Shown: in pieces, positions 62,153 through 64,000 of the stretch
Numbering within the stretch: the first letter of the stretch is position 1
How the letters are laid out: every line of letters starts with the position of its first letter
The notes under the pieces: generated by a model
Database searches by the model: none
What the model was told of the DNA's origin: nothing
What the model saw: only the letters and a program-made list of their open reading frames with translations
Assembly: GCF_016798325.1 (NCBI RefSeq)
Contig: NZ_JAERVO010000006.1
Coordinates: 248,001-312,000 of the forward strand
Length of the DNA stretch: 64,000 nucleotides
Direction: 5' to 3'
Origin: Marinobacter mangrovi
Lineage (GTDB): Bacteria > Pseudomonadota > Gammaproteobacteria > Pseudomonadales > Oleiphilaceae
Program-made: the position numbers and the translations under genes

Positions 62153-63595
62153 ATGACTCGCATACGAACGCCCATGACAGCCGTCGACCGCGCCTGGCTG
62201 CGCATGGAATCCCCGGAAAACCCCATGATGATCGGCGCCGTGCTGATCTTTGACGACCCCATCGATCTGCCCCGTTTCCGCCAGGTACTGGAAGACCGCT
62301 TCCTGTGCTTCCGGCGTTTCCGGCAGATTGTCGAGCACGCCGGCGACCGCACCTTCTGGCACGATGATCCGACCTTCGACCTGGACAACCACTTGCAGGT
62401 GGTGGCCCTGCCCGGCCGGGCCGACGAAGCGACGTTGCAATCGTTCGCCAGCGACCTGAACAGTACCCCGCTGAATCCCAATCGACCGCTCTGGCAGGTT
62501 CACTACGTGGACAACTACCAGGGCGGCTGCGCGCTGATCGTTCGCATCCATCACTGCATCGCCGACGGCATTTCCCTGGTGCGCGTCCTGCTCGCGCTCA
62601 CGGATGACAAACCCGGCCGCCACCTGCACGCCGTACCGCCCCGGAACCAACCGGCGGAAAGCCGCTGGCAATCCATCCAGCGCCTGGCCCGGGAATGGCG
62701 CCACACGGCAGGTGCTGGCGTGGAACAGCTGCGCCACCTGGCCCACAACGTCCAGCAGGACCCGACCTATCCGCTACAGCTGCTAAGGACCGGCAGCCGT
62801 ATCGGTATGGAGTGCGCCAAGCTGGGTCTGACACCGGCCGATCCGCCGACGCCGCTCAAGGGAGCGCTGGGCGGCCGCAAGCAGGTGGCCTGGGCCAGCC
62901 TGCCACTGCAAAACGTCAAAGACACCGCCCGCGCGCTCAAGGGCACGGTCAACGATGTGTTGATGACCGCCGCCACCGGCGCCCTACATGAGTACCTGCG
63001 GGAAGAAGCATTCGACCTGCCGGACTGCGGCATCCGCGTCGCCGTACCGTTCAACCTGCGACCACTGCACCAACCGGTGGAATCCCTCGGCAACCAGTTT
63101 GGTCTGGTGCTGGTGCCGCTGCCGATCGACGTGGATTGCCCGCGCATGCGTTTCCGCCAGGTGCAGGATCATATGAACCGGCTCAAGCGTTCCTGGCAGG
63201 CACAGGTCACCTACAGTCTGCTGGATCTGTTCGGCCGGGGCCCCGACATTCTCGAACGCCGCGCCCTGGGCCTGCTCAGCCAGAAGGCCTCGGCGGTGCT
63301 AACCAACGTGCCGGGCCCACGCCGTCCGGTCTACCTGGCCGGCGCCCGCCTTAGACAGCCCATGTTCTGGGTGCCGCAAACCGGCGGGATCGGGATCGGC
63401 ATGAGCATCTTCAGCTACACCGACAGCGTGCAGTTCGGCATCATCGTCGACAAGAAACTGGGCATGGATCCACAGCGGGTCATGACCGCATTCGAGAAGA
63501 GCTTCTACGACCTGCAGGCCGTCGCCGGCACGCCCGGGACCTATCCCCAGGTCGAGCGGCGGGAGGTGGAACGGCGTAAAGCGGCGTCATTCTAG
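62153..63595 (+). CDS. Wax ester synthase/diacylglycerol acyltransferase (WS/DGAT) family protein
   Basis: A bifunctional acyltransferase family member (480 aa) that joins acyl-CoA to fatty alcohols or diacylglycerol to make storage lipids. The catalytic HHxxxDG motif is HHCIADG (residues 133-139). NPNRPLWQVHYVDNY (the PLW motif), GTVNDVLMTAATGAL and TNVPGPRRPVYLAGA are family blocks. The start at 62153 has AGAGG 6 nt upstream. Marinobacter and Alcanivorax carry several such paralogues; whether this one makes wax esters in vivo cannot be read from sequence. Confidence 0.92.
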   Translation: MTRIRTPMTAVDRAWLRMESPENPMMIGAVLIFDDPIDLPRFRQVLEDRFLCFRRFRQIVEHAGDRTFWHDDPTFDLDNHLQVVALPGRADEATLQSFASDLNSTPLNPNRPLWQVHYVDNYQGGCALIVRIHHCIADGISLVRVLLALTDDKPGRHLHAVPPRNQPAESRWQSIQRLAREWRHTAGAGVEQLRHLAHNVQQDPTYPLQLLRTGSRIGMECAKLGLTPADPPTPLKGALGGRKQVAWASLPLQNVKDTARALKGTVNDVLMTAATGALHEYLREEAFDLPDCGIRVAVPFNLRPLHQPVESLGNQFGLVLVPLPIDVDCPRMRFRQVQDHMNRLKRSWQAQVTYSLLDLFGRGPDILERRALGLLSQKASAVLTNVPGPRRPVYLAGARLRQPMFWVPQTGGIGIGMSIFSYTDSVQFGIIVDKKLGMDPQRVMTAFEKSFYDLQAVAGTPGTYPQVERREVERRKAASF

Positions 63596-63628
63596 TAAAA
63601 ATACTGAGTCCCGCTCACACGAATGTCC

Positions 63629-63658
63629 TTGAAGTGAGCGGGACCGGCCCCATATACT
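63629..63658 (+). promoter_or_regulatory. ssrA promoter
   Basis: The -10 TATACT (63653-63658) lies 11 nt before the mature 5' end, and TTGAAG (63629-63634) is a possible -35 at 18 bp. The -35 overlaps a dyad GTCCCGCTCAC...GTGAGCGGGAC (63608-63644). Confidence 0.6.
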
Positions 63659-63668
63659 TGTCAGGCAA

Positions 63669-64000
63669 GGGGACGACATGGCTTCGACGCCGGTTACAAA
63701 CCCTTGGGTGCATGTCGAGATGGCAGCCAATCTCGTTAATCCAAAGCTGCATTTAAATAGTCGCAAACGACGAAAACTACGCACTGGCGGCGTAAGCCGT
63801 TCCAGTCGTCCTGACTGGGGTGCCTACTACCCAGAAGCAACACCTCAGGACGTCATCATGAGTAGGACGCTCTATCAGTCAGAGCTCACTGCCTGATAGC
63901 TAAGATATAAAGAGCTCGCCTCTTACACCCTGACCTTCGGGTCGTTTGAGGTTAAATCAATAGAAGGAAGCTAAGCATGTAGATCTCAAGGCAGAGGACT
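63669..64000 (+). ncRNA. ssrA: tmRNA (ssrA), 3' end outside window
   Basis: One-piece transfer-messenger RNA. The 5' end GGGGACGACATGGCTTCGACG is the standard tRNA-like acceptor part, given here as positions 63669-63689. The resume codon GCA at 63763 begins the tag reading frame ANDENYALAA, which ends with TAA at 63793-63795, identical to the E. coli tag. Pseudoknot-forming sequences follow, and about 30-40 nt of the 3' end lie beyond the window. Confidence 0.96.

Overview
The window comes from a GC-rich (roughly 60%) marine gammaproteobacterium. Marinobacter or a close relative fits best. The evidence is the gammaproteobacterial housekeeping gene order (pnp-rpsO-truB-rbfA-infB-nusA-rimP, tRNA-Leu, secG-tpiA-glmM-folP-ftsH-rlmE, carAB, dapB-dnaJ-dnaK-grpE, recN, fur, bamE, ratAB, smpB, ssrA), an E. 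coli-type tmRNA tag, and a wax ester synthase/DGAT-family acyltransferase. The genus is an inference; no rRNA is present.

Region 1 (1-12 kb) is central carbon metabolism. It holds a truncated old-yellow-enzyme gene divergent from an ArsR-type regulator, then aceF-aceE (pyruvate dehydrogenase) divergent from a lactate oxidation operon (lldEFG/lutABC), so lactate is converted to pyruvate and then acetyl-CoA across one 0.44-kb control region. A KamA-family radical SAM aminomutase follows. Two noncoding repeat families occur here: a 100-bp palindromic repeat downstream of aceF (a third copy lies near 29.3 kb) and a pair of large, related, self-complementary elements between kamA and an HNH gene.

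Region 2 (12-25 kb) holds an HNH protein, a CnoX-like thioredoxin-TPR chaperone divergent from Lon protease, an Aer-like chemoreceptor, a MarR-type regulator, a membrane-anchored TPR protein, and a complete branched-chain amino-acid ABC transporter (livK-H-M-G-F) with a strong terminator after the binding-protein gene.

Region 3 (25-29.3 kb) is an envelope cluster: a small lipoprotein, a DUF3015 protein, a DUF4105/Lnb-like protein that ends like an outer-membrane barrel, and an overlapping lipoprotein alpha/beta hydrolase. This is the least understood part of the window.

Region 4 (29.4-50.7 kb) is the large minus-strand translation, transcription and cell-envelope block, from pnp back to carA. 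The rimP-nusA operon has its own sigma70-like promoter and a leader with two intrinsic-terminator-like hairpins. The usual neighbouring initiator tRNA gene (metY) is missing.

Region 5 (51-64 kb) is dapB, the dnaJ/dnaK/grpE heat-shock genes with sigma32-like promoters, recN under two LexA boxes, fur, bamE, ratBA, an NSS-family transporter placed between ratA and smpB, smpB, a WS/DGAT acyltransferase, and the 5' part of ssrA, which runs off the end of the window.

I found no CRISPR array, prophage, insertion sequence or obvious defence island. The most interesting material is noncoding structure and the Lnb-like envelope cluster.
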